Assembly (NCBI RefSeq): GCF_001310635.1
Contig: NZ_BAXR01000011.1
Coordinates: 16,420-80,419 of the forward strand
Direction of reading: 5' to 3'
Source: Bacillus sp. JCM 19034
GTDB lineage: Bacteria; Bacillota; Bacilli; Bacillales; Bacillaceae_D
Length of the DNA stretch: 64,000 bases
Part shown: positions 11,346-21,337 of the stretch, one piece after another
How positions within the stretch are numbered: the first letter of the stretch is position 1
Layout of the letters: the number at the start of each line of letters is the position of its first letter
Notes under the pieces: generated by a model
Databases searched by the model: none
What the model was told of the DNA's origin: nothing
Seen by the model: the letters and a program-made list of their open reading frames with translations, nothing else
Made by a program: the position numbers and the translations under genes

Positions 11346-11916
11346 TTGAATTTACCGAACAAAATTACGATTTCTCGTATATGCTTAATACCTATTTTTA
11401 TGATCATATTATTAATGCCGCCACTACAAGAAGTATCATTTCTTGGAACAGAGATGGCACTTAATCATCTTTTAGCAGCACTCTTATTTATTTTAGCAGC
11501 TGCAACTGATTGGCTCGATGGTTATTATGCAAGGAAGCTAGCTCGTAACGAATTTAGGGAAATTTCTCGACCCGCTAGCTGACAAACTGTTAGTGACAGC
11601 AGCATTAATAGGTCTAGTTGAGTTACAGCTATTGCCGGCATGGATGGCAATTGTGATTATCAGTCGTGAATTTGCTGTAACAGGTATCCGTTTAATAGCT
11701 GCAGCAGATGGAGTTGTTATTGCTGCAAGCTCGTTAGGGAAATGGAAAACGGTCTCGCAAATTGTTGCGATAGCAGCGTTACTATTACATAACTGGCCGT
11801 TTCAACCAATATCTTTCCCTTTTGCCAGTATCGCTATTTGGACTGCGACTGTTTTAACACTACTATCTGGTTATGATTATTTTAAGAAAAATAAGCATGT
11901 ACTAAAAGGCCAATAA
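11346..11916 (+). CDS. pgsA: Phosphatidylglycerophosphate synthase, one frame slip
   Basis: Membrane CDP-alcohol phosphatidyltransferase that makes phosphatidylglycerol phosphate from CDP-diacylglycerol and glycerol-3-phosphate. The signature DG...AR...G...D...D is present across the slip: TDWLDGYYARKL, then LGKFLDPLADKLL. TTG 11346 follows GAGAGGGA. The frame shifts near 11541-11545; a two-base loss (for example one CT of GCTCTCG) would restore KLALVTNLGKFLDP. No stop intervenes in the second frame. Since pgsA is expected to be essential, a sequence error is the likely explanation. Confidence 0.88.
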
Positions 11917-11930
11917 TAGGTGGTTATACG

Positions 11931-13184
11931 ATGAATGCTGAAATTATATCTGTCGGCTCTGAATTGCTTTTAGGGCAAATCATTAATACAAATGCAGCAT
12001 ATCTTGCCAAAGAATGTGCTACTTTAGGAATAGATGTTTATTATCAAACAACTGTTGGTGATAATGAGAAGAGGTTGCGTGAAGCCATTGAACAGGCTCA
12101 AGGACGTGCGGATTTAATCATATTCACTGGGGGATTAGGGCCGACGAAAGATGATTTGACAAAAGAAACGGTCGCTTCAATTTTAGGAATGAAACTTGTT
12201 TACCATCAGCCGTCATTACAGAAAATTGTTGATTTTTTTGAAAAGCGACATATAAAAATGACTGATAATAATAAAAAACAAGCTCTTGTAATTGAAGGTA
12301 GTGATGTTTTATTTAATCATTATGGAATGGCACCAGGAATGCTCGTATCAGGTGAAAAACAGCAACGGTTTATTCTGCTACCTGGTCCACCTAAAGAGAT
12401 GATTCCAATGTTTGAACAGGAGCTACGGCCACAATTCCTAAAAAGTGGCAATAACGACGTAATTGAATCACGTGTATTGCGATTTTTTGGTATTGGAGAG
12501 TCTCGATTAGAAACAGAGATTGAAGACTTAATTGAAAAACAAACAAATCCTACGATTGCCCCTTTAGCTGGGGATGGCGAGGTCACGTTACGTTTAACTG
12601 TGAAGCACGATAACGAACAAATACGTCAAGAGCGCTTAGACGAGGTGGAACAACAAATATTAAACCGTGTCGGGCTCTATTTTTATGGTTATGGTGATTC
12701 GTCAATTGTTGAGCAAACATTTTTGCAATTACAGGAAAAAAAATGTACGATAGCAACAGCGGAGAGTTTTACGGGTGGATTATTTGCAAATCAATTAAGT
12801 AGACAGCCTGGAGCTAGTCATGTACTAAAAGGTGGAATTGTTGCCTATGCAACACAATTAAAAAAAGATCTCTTACAAATTTCTAATCAATTAATTGAAA
12901 ATGAGGGTGTTGTAAGTAGTGAATGTGCTAAAGAAATGGCACAAAAGGTTCAAAAAAAGTGTAATTCCGATATCGGAATTAGCTTCACAGGGGTGGCTGG
13001 GCCATCTTCTCAAGAAGGAAAACCAGTGGGAGAAGTGTACATAGGGATTGCCGGCTTAACAGAAGAAGTTATAGCCTATCAACTACACTTGCCAGGAGAT
13101 AGAAATGATATTGTAAATAAAGCTGTAAAATATGGCTGTTTTTATTTGTTGAACGAATTGAAAAGGTGGAATAAAACAGAATGA
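11931..13184 (+). CDS. cinA: CinA, competence/damage-inducible protein
   Basis: Two-domain protein. The N-terminal MoaB/MogA-like half (SVGSELLLGQI, GGLGPTKDDLTKE) belongs to the ADP-ribose pyrophosphatase class. The C-terminal half belongs to the nicotinamide-nucleotide amidase (PncC) class of pyridine-nucleotide salvage. That domain reads AESFTGGLFA where most relatives have AESCTGG, a single replacement worth noting. The stop overlaps the next start by ATGA, so translation is coupled to the helicase gene rather than running straight to recA. Confidence 0.9.
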   Translation: MNAEIISVGSELLLGQIINTNAAYLAKECATLGIDVYYQTTVGDNEKRLREAIEQAQGRADLIIFTGGLGPTKDDLTKETVASILGMKLVYHQPSLQKIVDFFEKRHIKMTDNNKKQALVIEGSDVLFNHYGMAPGMLVSGEKQQRFILLPGPPKEMIPMFEQELRPQFLKSGNNDVIESRVLRFFGIGESRLETEIEDLIEKQTNPTIAPLAGDGEVTLRLTVKHDNEQIRQERLDEVEQQILNRVGLYFYGYGDSSIVEQTFLQLQEKKCTIATAESFTGGLFANQLSRQPGASHVLKGGIVAYATQLKKDLLQISNQLIENEGVVSSECAKEMAQKVQKKCNSDIGISFTGVAGPSSQEGKPVGEVYIGIAGLTEEVIAYQLHLPGDRNDIVNKAVKYGCFYLLNELKRWNKTE

Positions 13185-14794
13185 CAACGAATTTTAATGA
13201 TTTTCAAATTTCAGAACCAATACAACGTGCGATCAAAGAGATGGGATTCGAAGAGCCTTCTCCAATACAGGAAAAGGCGATCCCTGTTATTCTTCAAGGT
13301 GGAGACGTCATTGGTCAAGCTCAAACAGGAACCGGAAAGACAGCAGCTTTCGGCATTCCGGTTGTTGATAAAGTGAAACAAGAACGTTACGTACAAGCCT
13401 TGATTTTAACTCCTACACGAGAATTAGCGATTCAAGTGTCAGGTGAATTACAAAAATTATCAGTTCATAAAAAGATTAGAACGCTGCCGATTTATGGTGG
13501 ACAATCGATTGGACATCAAATTAAGGCATTGAAACAAGGTGTACAAGTGGTTATTGGCACTCCAGGGCGTATTTTAGATCATTTGCGACGCAACACACTG
13601 AAGTTAGATCAAGTTCATACGATTGTACTGGATGAGGCTGATGAAATGCTCGATATGGGATTTGTTGACGATATTGAAATGATTTTAAAACAAGTAAATC
13701 ATAATCGCCAAACGTTACTGTTCTCAGCTACAATGCCTGTTGCGATACGTAAATTGACAAAACGTTATATGAATTCGCCTAAGACGGTTACGATTAATAA
13801 AGGAGAAGTGACCGCTCCATTAATTGACCAAATGTATTTTAAAGTGCTAGAGCGTAATAAAATTGACTCGTTATGCCGTATTATTGATAGTGAGGATATA
13901 GAACTAGGGATTCTGTTCTGTCGAACTAAAAAGGGAGTAGCGGAGCTTACAGAAGCCTTACAAGCAAGGGGATATTTAGCTGACGGCTTACACGGTGATC
14001 TTACACAGTCACAAAGAGACGCGGTAATGAAAAAGTTCCGTGATTCGTCAGTAGAGTTTTTAATTGCAACAGATGTTGCTGCGAGAGGAATAGACGTTGA
14101 AAATGTTTCACACGTCATCAATTACGATATTCCGCAAGATCCTGAAAGCTATGTACATCGAATTGGACGGACTGGACGTGCTGGAAAAAAAGGATTAGCG
14201 TTAACATTAGTAACACCTAGAGAGATGAAGCATTTACGTTCAATTGAAAAGGAAATTAAAATGACCATTCCTTCTCAAGATGTTCCGACAATTGAAGAGG
14301 TAGTCGAAAAGCAACAAAACTCATGGAAGAAATTAATTAGCGATCAAATTGCTGCTGGCGGGAAAGAAAATGAACTTTTTACACCGTTAGTTGAAGAAAT
14401 CTTACAGGACCATCAAGCAGAATCAGTCATTGCTGCTCTATTGAAAATGAATTTCTCTAGTGATACGTCCCTTGAGGAGTCAGGTTATCAGTTTGGTGAG
14501 ACTGGTGGAGCCAAGGGCATGGTAAGGTTCTTTATTAATGTTGGACGAAATATTCAATTAACTCCGAAAGTGTTAGTTGATGAGATCTCTGACTTAGTTG
14601 GAATACCTACAAAGTCAATTGGGAAAATTGATATTTTCGAGAACTTTACATTTGTTGAAGTGCCTGAAGATGTCGCACCATTTGTCTATGAAGCTTTGCG
14701 TTATTCACGCTTAAATGGTGCTAGAGTTAATCTGGAGCCAGCAAAACCTCGTCCAAAAAGAGACCGTAATACACCTTCACGCACGGAACGGTAG
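13181..14794 (+). CDS. DEAD-box RNA helicase with DbpA-type RNA-binding domain
   Basis: A 537-residue ATP-dependent RNA helicase. The motifs occur in order: Q motif PSPIQ, I AQTGTGKT, Ia PTRELA, GTPGRILD, II VLDEADEM, III SATMP, V ATDVAARGID and VI HRIGRTGRAG. The C-terminal 100 residues (RFFINVGRN...KIDIFENFTFVEVP) match the DbpA/YxiN-type RRM that binds 23S rRNA, and a basic tail follows. This points to ribosome assembly or RNA remodelling. It overlaps cinA by four bases and ends at a terminator upstream of recA. In B. subtilis cinA and recA are direct neighbours, so the gene looks inserted here. Confidence 0.9.
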   Translation: MTTNFNDFQISEPIQRAIKEMGFEEPSPIQEKAIPVILQGGDVIGQAQTGTGKTAAFGIPVVDKVKQERYVQALILTPTRELAIQVSGELQKLSVHKKIRTLPIYGGQSIGHQIKALKQGVQVVIGTPGRILDHLRRNTLKLDQVHTIVLDEADEMLDMGFVDDIEMILKQVNHNRQTLLFSATMPVAIRKLTKRYMNSPKTVTINKGEVTAPLIDQMYFKVLERNKIDSLCRIIDSEDIELGILFCRTKKGVAELTEALQARGYLADGLHGDLTQSQRDAVMKKFRDSSVEFLIATDVAARGIDVENVSHVINYDIPQDPESYVHRIGRTGRAGKKGLALTLVTPREMKHLRSIEKEIKMTIPSQDVPTIEEVVEKQQNSWKKLISDQIAAGGKENELFTPLVEEILQDHQAESVIAALLKMNFSSDTSLEESGYQFGETGGAKGMVRFFINVGRNIQLTPKVLVDEISDLVGIPTKSIGKIDIFENFTFVEVPEDVAPFVYEALRYSRLNGARVNLEPAKPRPKRDRNTPSRTER

Positions 14795-14805
14795 TTTCAT
14801 TTGGA

Positions 14806-14850
14806 AAAAAGCGTCTAAATCGATGAACATGTCTTTTAGACGCTTTTCTT
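14806..14850 (+). terminator. Terminator after the DEAD-box helicase gene
   Basis: AAAAGCGTCTAAA pairs with TTTTAGACGCTTTT, followed by C and a T-rich tail. Confidence 0.85.
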
Positions 14851-14931
14851 TTCCAACCTACCATTGCCACCTTATTTCAATCCTTTCTTTTACTCTCTTC
14901 TTTCAGTTTAAAAGGTATTTAAAATATTAAG

Positions 14932-14945
14932 CGAATAAATGTTCG
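14932..14945 (+). promoter_or_regulatory. LexA (SOS) box of recA
   Basis: CGAATAAATGTTCG is close to the Gram-positive SOS box CGAAC-N4-GTTCG. It ends nine bases upstream of the recA -35 element, so LexA would bind at the promoter edge. Confidence 0.75.
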
Positions 14946-14954
14946 TAAAAACTA

Positions 14955-14983
14955 TTGGCAAAAGAAAGAAAACGAGTTATGAT
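14955..14983 (+). promoter_or_regulatory. Sigma-A promoter of recA
   Basis: -35 TTGGCA (14955-14960), 17-base spacer, -10 TATGAT (14978-14983). Together with the SOS box it gives damage-inducible transcription of recA. Confidence 0.75.
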
Positions 14984-15042
14984 AGTAGTAGATTCTAGAA
15001 TAAAGAGCAAAGATATTGTTTATATAGAGGAGAGATTAGATA

Positions 15043-16092
15043 ATGAGTGATCGTAAAGCGGCTTTAGATATGGCGTTGCGCCAAATTGAGAAACAGTTTG
15101 GGAAAGGCTCGATTATGAAGCTTGGTGAGCAGGCAGAGCAAAGAGTTTCAACGATTTCCAGCGGTGCATTAGCATTGGATATTGCTTTAGGTGTTGGTGG
15201 TTATCCTAAAGGGCGTGTTATTGAAGTATATGGACCTGAATCGTCTGGTAAAACAACTGTCGCCCTTCATGCTATTGCAGAGATTCAACGGAACGGTGGG
15301 CAAGCCGCATTTATTGATGCTGAGCATGCACTCGACCCGGTATATGCACAGAAGTTAGGGGTAAATATCGATGAATTATTGCTCTCTCAACCTGATACAG
15401 GGGAACAGGCGTTAGAAATTGCCGAAGCACTTGTTCGAAGTGGTGCAGTGGATATGATTGTAATCGATAGTGTGGCTGCACTTGTTCCTAAAGCTGAAAT
15501 TGAAGGTGAGATGGGAGATAGTCATGTCGGTTTACAAGCACGTTTAATGTCGCAAGCGTTACGTAAATTATCTGGTGCTATTAACAAATCTAAGACGATT
15601 GCGATATTTATTAACCAAATTCGTGAAAAAGTCGGTGTCATGTTCGGTAATCCTGAGACAACTCCTGGTGGTCGAGCGTTGAAATTCTATTCTTCTGTCA
15701 GACTTGAAGTTCGTCGAGCAGAAACACTTAAACAAGGAAACGATATGGTAGGAAATAAGACAAAAATTAAAATTGTCAAAAATAAGGTTGCACCTCCATT
15801 TAAGGTAGCAGAGGTTGATATTATGTATGGGGAAGGGATCTCTCGAGAAGGATCTATTTTGGATATGGCAGCCGAACTTGACATTGTACAAAAAAGTGGT
15901 GCTTGGTATTCATTTGAAGGAGAAAAGATGGGACAAGGTCGTGAAAATGCGAAGCAATTCCTAAAAGAAAATGCAGATTTAACAGAGACGATTGAAGGAA
16001 TGATTCGCGATCATTATGGCATTAATGGCGAGGTACAAGTAGCTCCGCCTTCCGATGAGGAATTTGAAGAAGTGCCATTTGATTTAAAATAA
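15043..16092 (+). CDS. recA: Recombinase RecA
   Basis: Homologous-recombination and SOS co-protease ATPase of 349 residues, the usual length. Walker A is GPESSGKT, Walker B region [12 protein letters not shown], and the L2-type loop region holds [21 protein letters not shown]. The C-terminus is acidic ([11 protein letters not shown]). ATG 15043 follows GAGGAGAG. It stimulates LexA self-cleavage; lexA lies at 44411-45034 in this window. Transcription starts from the SOS-box promoter just upstream and ends at a hairpin after the gene. Confidence 0.98.
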   Translation: MSDRKAALDMALRQIEKQFGKGSIMKLGEQAEQRVSTISSGALALDIALGVGGYPKGRVIEVYGPESSGKTTVALHAIAEIQRNGGQAAFIDAEHALDPVYAQKLGVNIDELLLSQPDTGEQALEIAEALVRSGAVDMIVIDSVAALVPKAEIEGEMGDSHVGLQARLMSQALRKLSGAINKSKTIAIFINQIREKVGVMFGNPETTPGGRALKFYSSVRLEVRRAETLKQGNDMVGNKTKIKIVKNKVAPPFKVAEVDIMYGEGISREGSILDMAAELDIVQKSGAWYSFEGEKMGQGRENAKQFLKENADLTETIEGMIRDHYGINGEVQVAPPSDEEFEEVPFDLK

Positions 16093-16115
16093 TCAGATGA
16101 AAAATGGGATTGCTG

Positions 16116-16160
16116 AAGGTATGTTAAGTCAATTATGACTGGGCATACCTTTTAATTCCT
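16116..16160 (+). terminator. Terminator after recA
   Basis: AAGGTATG (16116-16123) pairs with CATACCTT (16144-16151) around a 20-base loop, followed by a T-rich stretch. Confidence 0.6.
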
Positions 16161-16215
16161 TTTTAAAAAAGTTGAGCAATATTGCACGACGCTTTTAAGA
16201 AAGGGAGATTGTGAA

Positions 16216-17205
16216 ATGAAATTTTTATATGTAACAGACTCTCATATTCGTGGTACTACCCCAAAAAATAGACTAGATAGTTACGTAGATACATTAAAAA
16301 CGAAGCTACAAGAAGTGATATCGATTGCTAATCAAGAATGTGTTGATCTCATTTTGCATGGTGGTGATGTATTTGATCGACCGGACTTATCTCCTAATGT
16401 TGTTGGGCAATTTGCGAGAATTTTCAAAAAATCTAATGCGCCTATTTACGTTGTTGCGGGCAATCATGACACGTTTGGGCATAACCCTGACACGTTATCT
16501 AGAACAATGCTAGGGTTAATGGATTCATTTGGTGTAATGACTGTTATTCATCCAGAAGAGCCACTAATGATACATGACGAAGAATGTGTCATCCAAATTA
16601 GCGGTCAACCGTACCATTATGATCTTGATCAGCGTGACCCTAAATTAGATTATTACCCTAAAAGAGCTGAACATGTCGACGTTGCCATACATATCGTTCA
16701 TAGTATGCTCGTAGAAAAAGCACTACCAGAAGGAGTCGCTCATACGTTAATCGACCATATTTGGGGAACAACAGCGGACATTATCTTAACAGGACATTTC
16801 CACGGGGGATTTGGCATTAAAGAGAAAAACGGTAAATTCATTTGTAATCCAGGAGCACTAGCCAGGGTTAATAATCACTGGTCTGAAATAAACCGTAAAC
16901 CTAAAGTGATCATTGGTGAAGTGAAGAATGGAAAGATTCAACTCTGTGAACAAACGCTTGAGAATGCTGAAGACGGAGATCAAGTTTTAGATCGTTCATT
17001 TTTAGAAAAGGCACTTCACCAAGAAGAAAAGCTGCATTCCTTTGTACAGCAAGTGAAAGAAGCTTCACAGTTTCAATCACTAAATATGGGTGATATTATT
17101 AAGGAAATTGCTTCATTACAAAATGTAGAAGAAAAGGTACGACAAGAAGCCTTACGGAGAATGACGTTGGTTGAAGAGAAGTGGAAGGATGGTCAATATG
17201 AATAA
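16216..17205 (+). CDS. SbcD/Mre11-like DNA repair exonuclease
   Basis: A 329-residue calcineurin-like phosphoesterase with all the metal-binding blocks of the Mre11/SbcD family: TDSHIRG, HGGDVFD, AGNHDTFG, a later HIVHSM and TGHFHGG. Residues after about 250 form a helical tail that may bind the ATPase partner. It overlaps the following ATPase gene by eight bases, the classical nuclease-ATPase pairing of the SbcCD/Mre11-Rad50 complexes that trim DNA ends and hairpins. It has its own ribosome site (AAGGGAG) and lies beyond the recA terminator. B. subtilis does not have this gene here. Confidence 0.85.
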   Translation: MKFLYVTDSHIRGTTPKNRLDSYVDTLKTKLQEVISIANQECVDLILHGGDVFDRPDLSPNVVGQFARIFKKSNAPIYVVAGNHDTFGHNPDTLSRTMLGLMDSFGVMTVIHPEEPLMIHDEECVIQISGQPYHYDLDQRDPKLDYYPKRAEHVDVAIHIVHSMLVEKALPEGVAHTLIDHIWGTTADIILTGHFHGGFGIKEKNGKFICNPGALARVNNHWSEINRKPKVIIGEVKNGKIQLCEQTLENAEDGDQVLDRSFLEKALHQEEKLHSFVQQVKEASQFQSLNMGDIIKEIASLQNVEEKVRQEALRRMTLVEEKWKDGQYE

Positions 17206-18630
17206 CATCCGGTCAGTACATATTGAGAATTTTCAATCACATCTTGATACGTATATCGAGTTTGACAATGGCTTAAATATGATTGTTGGGCAATCAGATA
17301 GTGGGAAAACAGCGATTATTCGTGCGATTCGTTGGGCCTTATTTAACCAACCAAAAGGTACGGACTTCTTAAGGGTATCAGCTGATTTTGTCAGAGTAAC
17401 TGTCACATTATCAAATGATACAATCATTTGCCGTGAACGAACCTCCTCCAAAAACCGTTATTCGATTAAACGTCCAGAACAAGATGATTTGATTTTAGAA
17501 GGGTTTGGTTTTTCTGTACCTCACGAGGTGTTGGAAGCTCATGGAATGGGGCATCTACGCGTCGATACTGACCGGGATTTAGCACTCCATGTTTCTCAGC
17601 AGCTAGACGGGCCTTTTTTACTTGAGGAAACGAGTTCAACTAGAGCGAAAGTACTTGGGCGAATTAGCGGAGCTCATTATTTGGATATGGCAATAAGGCA
17701 AACGTCAAGAGATGTATCGCAGCTTAATCAACGTGTCCGCCACGAAGAAGAGGCGATTGAGAAGCTTGAAAAGGAGCTTGAACCATATGCGAATGTTGAC
17801 CAATTAAAAAAGGAGCTAGACAATGTTTCCCATAAAATAAGCGAAATTTCAATTCTAATAGAAAAAAAGCAACAGCTAGAACGTATTTCTAATTTAATGA
17901 AACAAATGACAGAAGAAGAAGTTGTACAAAGTAGAAATAAAAAGCTTGTCCAACATGTTCACGAGTGGGAAGCGGTCGTATCACAACTTGAAGTAAGTAC
18001 AACAAAATATCAAGCTTTTGTTCGCTTACAAACTAGATATAATCAATTGCAAGATAGCATGGAGAAGTGCTTGCTCTGGATCGAAAAAACAAAAGATGTA
18101 ATGAAAGCTAATGAAAATACTCACAGTCTAGATCGTATTTTGAAAAAAGCAAATCGTTTAATGCAACTCCAACAACTTTCTAAAAAAGTTAGTGAACAAC
18201 ATCAAAAACAAATACAATCAGTACAATTGACTTCATTTTTAAGTGAGATTGAGGATAACCTCGTTGATGAAATTAATCAGAAAAAGAGCAATTGAACGTT
18301 TTCAGTCGTTTTAAAATGAGGTTGGATACGAGAAATAATGAGATCAATAAAGTACACCAATTTATTTCGCAACTTCCAGAAATTGAGTTGATTTTGGATA
18401 ATATAGCTATCATTGAAAATAGAACAAGTCAGCTGCAAAAATTAAAATCTACCCATTCATCATTGATAGAATACGAGCGGAGAATAAAAGAAGGAATTGC
18501 CTTCATTAAATCGCAAATGGAGGTAATTGAGACGTATGAACAAGAGAGAATGGAACTGCTTTTGAAAAAGGGAACGTGCCCAACCTGTGGCAAAAATATG
18601 AAAAATCTAGATCACCATCATTTTAATTAA
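17198..18630 (+). CDS. Rad50/SbcC-like ATPase, N-terminal half ending in zinc hook, one frame slip
   Basis: About 477 residues after repair of one slip. The N-terminus starts as in Rad50/SMC proteins (SVHIENFQSHLDTYIEF) and holds Walker A GQSDSGKTA near residues 31-39 with a Q-loop-like region after it. A long coiled coil runs from about residue 170, and the protein ends soon after a Rad50-type zinc hook, CPTCGK. There is no Walker B or signature motif in this protein. ATG 17198 follows AAGGATGG. The frame changes at the A-run 18281-18285; one more A makes NQKKEQLNVFSRF and continues the coil. The stop at 18630 is followed by a new ribosome site, so the break from the C-terminal half looks real. 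Confidence 0.78.
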
Positions 18631-18649
18631 CGAAGGAGGACTTTTGTTT

Positions 18650-18901
18650 ATGTCGATTGAACAACAGCTAACACAAATGAAACAAGCAATTGAAAAAGCA
18701 AAAGATATGAAATATCGAGCAGAAGCAAAATTAGAAGAATTAGAAAATCAAAAATCAAGGTTACTAGAGGAGCTCGAAGATTTAGGAGTAAAGCCTGAAG
18801 AACTTGATAGTGAAATCATGCGATTAGAGCAAACAATTGAGCAGACATTAAAGGAAACATGGGAATTAATCCCGAAAGAATTGATCGACCATGAACGTTA
18901 A
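18650..18901 (+). CDS. Small coiled-coil protein of the Rad50-like module
   Basis: An 83-residue, highly charged protein made almost wholly of heptads (EAKLEELENQKSRLLEELED). AAGGAGGA at 18633-18640 is well placed for ATG 18650. It sits between the two ATPase halves and its end overlaps the next start. It may stand for part of the return strand of the Rad50 coil or act as an adaptor between the two halves. No named family is recognised and the role is inferred from context only. Confidence 0.65.
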   Translation: MSIEQQLTQMKQAIEKAKDMKYRAEAKLEELENQKSRLLEELEDLGVKPEELDSEIMRLEQTIEQTLKETWELIPKELIDHER

Positions 18902-19556
18902 TGACGTGCATGAACGCTATTTGAGATTGCAGAATAAATACGAAGAAGCACGAACGAAATGGAATCGTCTTGATGAGCGTAGACGGTTACTAGAAGAGCA
19001 AATAGCAATCAAGAAAGCGGAACTAGATTCTTATTTTGAGGCGGTCGATACGTACGAGAAGGCACGGGTGCTGCTACAGCAGTCTGCTGAATACGCTCGG
19101 GAGCAAGCAAAGCAGCAAATTGAAACACTGGTGACGAACGCCCTTCAATATGTGTTCGGTCCGTTATTTTCATTCCAAATAGAAATCGATGAGCATGGTG
19201 CTAAGCCGATAGCAGAGTTTTATGTTGTATCAGAATACGAAGGGATAATAGTGAAAACAAAACCACAAGATGCACGCGGTGGCGGTGTTGTTGATATTGT
19301 AACTTTAGCCCTTCGCGTGGCATTGATTGAAACGATTCACCCTAAACGCGAGGGTCCTTTATTATTAGATGAACCAGGTAAACATGTTTCAGGAGAATAT
19401 GTCTATGCTCTATATGAATTTTTAAAGTCACTAAGCACGATGTTTAATCGACAAATTATTATGATTACACACAATTATCATTTGGCACAATCAGGCGATC
19501 GAGCATATGAAGTTCAAATGAGGGATGGTGTTAGTGAGGTTTCAAACGTTGACTAG
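18891..19556 (+). CDS. Rad50/SbcC-like ATPase, C-terminal half
   Basis: A 221-residue protein beginning with a coiled coil (to about residue 85) and ending in an ABC-type C-lobe. The signature-like region is DARGGGVVDIVTLALRVAL, Walker B is GPLLLDEPGKHVS and the switch histidine lies in IMITHNYHL. It lacks Walker A, which is on the separate protein encoded upstream. Together the two would make one complete ATPase head. The start overlaps the end of the small coiled-coil gene, suggesting coupled translation and assembly. Confidence 0.78.
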   Translation: MNVNDVHERYLRLQNKYEEARTKWNRLDERRRLLEEQIAIKKAELDSYFEAVDTYEKARVLLQQSAEYAREQAKQQIETLVTNALQYVFGPLFSFQIEIDEHGAKPIAEFYVVSEYEGIIVKTKPQDARGGGVVDIVTLALRVALIETIHPKREGPLLLDEPGKHVSGEYVYALYEFLKSLSTMFNRQIIMITHNYHLAQSGDRAYEVQMRDGVSEVSNVD

Positions 19557-19705
19557 CTTGACAATGGTTAACTTGAGCTTTAAAATTAAGAAGAATGCGG
19601 TTATTACAACTTTTTTTTTCGATTAATCGCGATCATTTTATTTTATGTTTCATGATAGTATGAAATTTGACACCCAACAATTAGATAGCAAGAGGAGGTG
19701 AAAGA

Positions 19706-21280
19706 GTGAGTTTTGAGATAGATATAATCCTCTTCTCCGCTTTGCTTGTTGTCTCTGCAATCGTATTTGCAGTTGTTGGATATCTTGTTCGAAGATCCAT
19801 TGCAGAAGCCAAAATTACTAGTGCGGAATTTGCGGCGAAACAAATTGTGGAAGATGCGAAACGTGATGCTGAAGCGAGTAAAAAAGAAGCCATCCTTGAA
19901 GTTAAGGATGAAGCTCATAAAATACGTACTGAAGCAGAACGTGAAGTTCGTGAACGCAGAAATGAGATTCAAAAACAAGAGAATCGTTTGGTTCAAAAAG
20001 AAGAGATTCTTGACCGGAAAAGTGAAACCTTAGATAAGAAAGAGGAATCTTTGGAAAAAAGGGAGGAATCTCTCACCAAAAAACAACGCCAAATTGAAGA
20101 GATGGAAAACAAAGTGGAGGAGATTCGGAAGCAACAACAATTAGAACTTGAACGTGTATCCGGATTAACCCGCGAAGAAGCTCGTGATGCTATTCGTCAT
20201 GAGTTAGAGCAAGAGCTAGCTCACGAAACAGCTCATATGATTAAAGAACGAATGGTTGAAGCGAAGGATGAAGCCGATAAAAAAGCGAAGGACATTTTAT
20301 CGTTAGCCATTCAACGTTGCTCAGCTGATCACGTTGCTGAATCAACTGTTTCGGTTGTTTCACTTCCTAATGATGAGATGAAAGGCCGTATTATTGGGCG
20401 TGAAGGCCGGAATATTCGTGCACTTGAAACGTTAACAGGAATTGATTTAATTATTGATGACACGCCAGAAGCAGTTATCTTATCTGGTTTTGATCCGATT
20501 AGAAGGGAAATTGCTCGAACTGCTCTTGAAAAGTTAGTACAGGATGGAAGAATTCATCCGGCACGTATTGAGGAAATGGTAGATAAATCTCGTCGTGAAG
20601 TGGATGAACTAATTCGAGAGTATGGAGAACAAACAACCTTTGAAATGGGAATTCATGGGTTACATCCTGATTTAATCAAAATTTTAGGTCGTTTAAAATT
20701 TAGAACGAGCTATGGTCAAAATGTGTTGAAGCATTCAATGGAGGTCGCCCATTTAGCTGGTTTAATGGCTTCAGAGCTTGGGGAAGATGTGAAGCTGGCT
20801 AAGCGAGCTGGATTGTTGCATGATATCGGGAAAGCGATTGACCATGAAGTAGAAGGAAGTCATGTAGAAATTGGAGTAGAGCTCGCGACGAAATATAAAG
20901 AGCATCCTACTGTCATTAATGCGATTGCTTCTCATCATGGAGATACGGCGTCTACTTCAATTATTTCGACATTAGTCGCTGCCGCTGATGCTTTATCTGC
21001 TGCTCGTCCGGGAGCTAGAAGGGAAACGCTTGAAACGTATATTCGTCGTCTCGAGAAGTTAGAGGAGATTTCGGAGTCGTTTGAAGGTGTCGAAAAAACG
21101 TACGCGATTCAAGCAGGACGTGAAGTAAGAATTCTCGTTCGTCCTGATGTCGTAGACGATGCCCTTGCCCATAAGTTAGCTCGTGATATTACGAAAAAAA
21201 TTGAGGAAGAATTAGATTATCCAGGTCATATTCGGGTTACAGTCATTCGAGAGACGAGAGCAGTTGAATATGCTAAGTAA
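19706..21280 (+). CDS. rny: Ribonuclease Y
   Basis: Membrane-anchored endoribonuclease that starts decay of many mRNAs. A single N-terminal membrane segment ([19 protein letters not shown]) is followed by a long charged coiled coil to about residue 190, a KH RNA-binding domain ([16 protein letters not shown]) and an HD domain with [15 protein letters not shown] 19706 follows AGAGGAGGTGA. The length, 524 residues, is typical. It is followed by ymdB as in most bacilli, and RicA (YmcA), a factor that directs it to some transcripts, is encoded at 27577-27999. Confidence 0.97.
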   Translation: MSFEIDIILFSALLVVSAIVFAVVGYLVRRSIAEAKITSAEFAAKQIVEDAKRDAEASKKEAILEVKDEAHKIRTEAEREVRERRNEIQKQENRLVQKEEILDRKSETLDKKEESLEKREESLTKKQRQIEEMENKVEEIRKQQQLELERVSGLTREEARDAIRHELEQELAHETAHMIKERMVEAKDEADKKAKDILSLAIQRCSADHVAESTVSVVSLPNDEMKGRIIGREGRNIRALETLTGIDLIIDDTPEAVILSGFDPIRREIARTALEKLVQDGRIHPARIEEMVDKSRREVDELIREYGEQTTFEMGIHGLHPDLIKILGRLKFRTSYGQNVLKHSMEVAHLAGLMASELGEDVKLAKRAGLLHDIGKAIDHEVEGSHVEIGVELATKYKEHPTVINAIASHHGDTASTSIISTLVAAADALSAARPGARRETLETYIRRLEKLEEISESFEGVEKTYAIQAGREVRILVRPDVVDDALAHKLARDITKKIEEELDYPGHIRVTVIRETRAVEYAK

Positions 21281-21307
21281 AGTGGCGACTTGTCGCCACT
21301 TTCTTTT
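21280..21307 (+). terminator. Terminator after rny
   Basis: AAGTGGCGAC pairs with GTCGCCACTT around a TT loop, followed by TCTTTT. Some read-through into ymdB is likely, since the next start is only 31 bases away. Confidence 0.8.
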
Positions 21308-21337
21308 ATAGATTATTACATTTAGTTAGGAGTTTTT

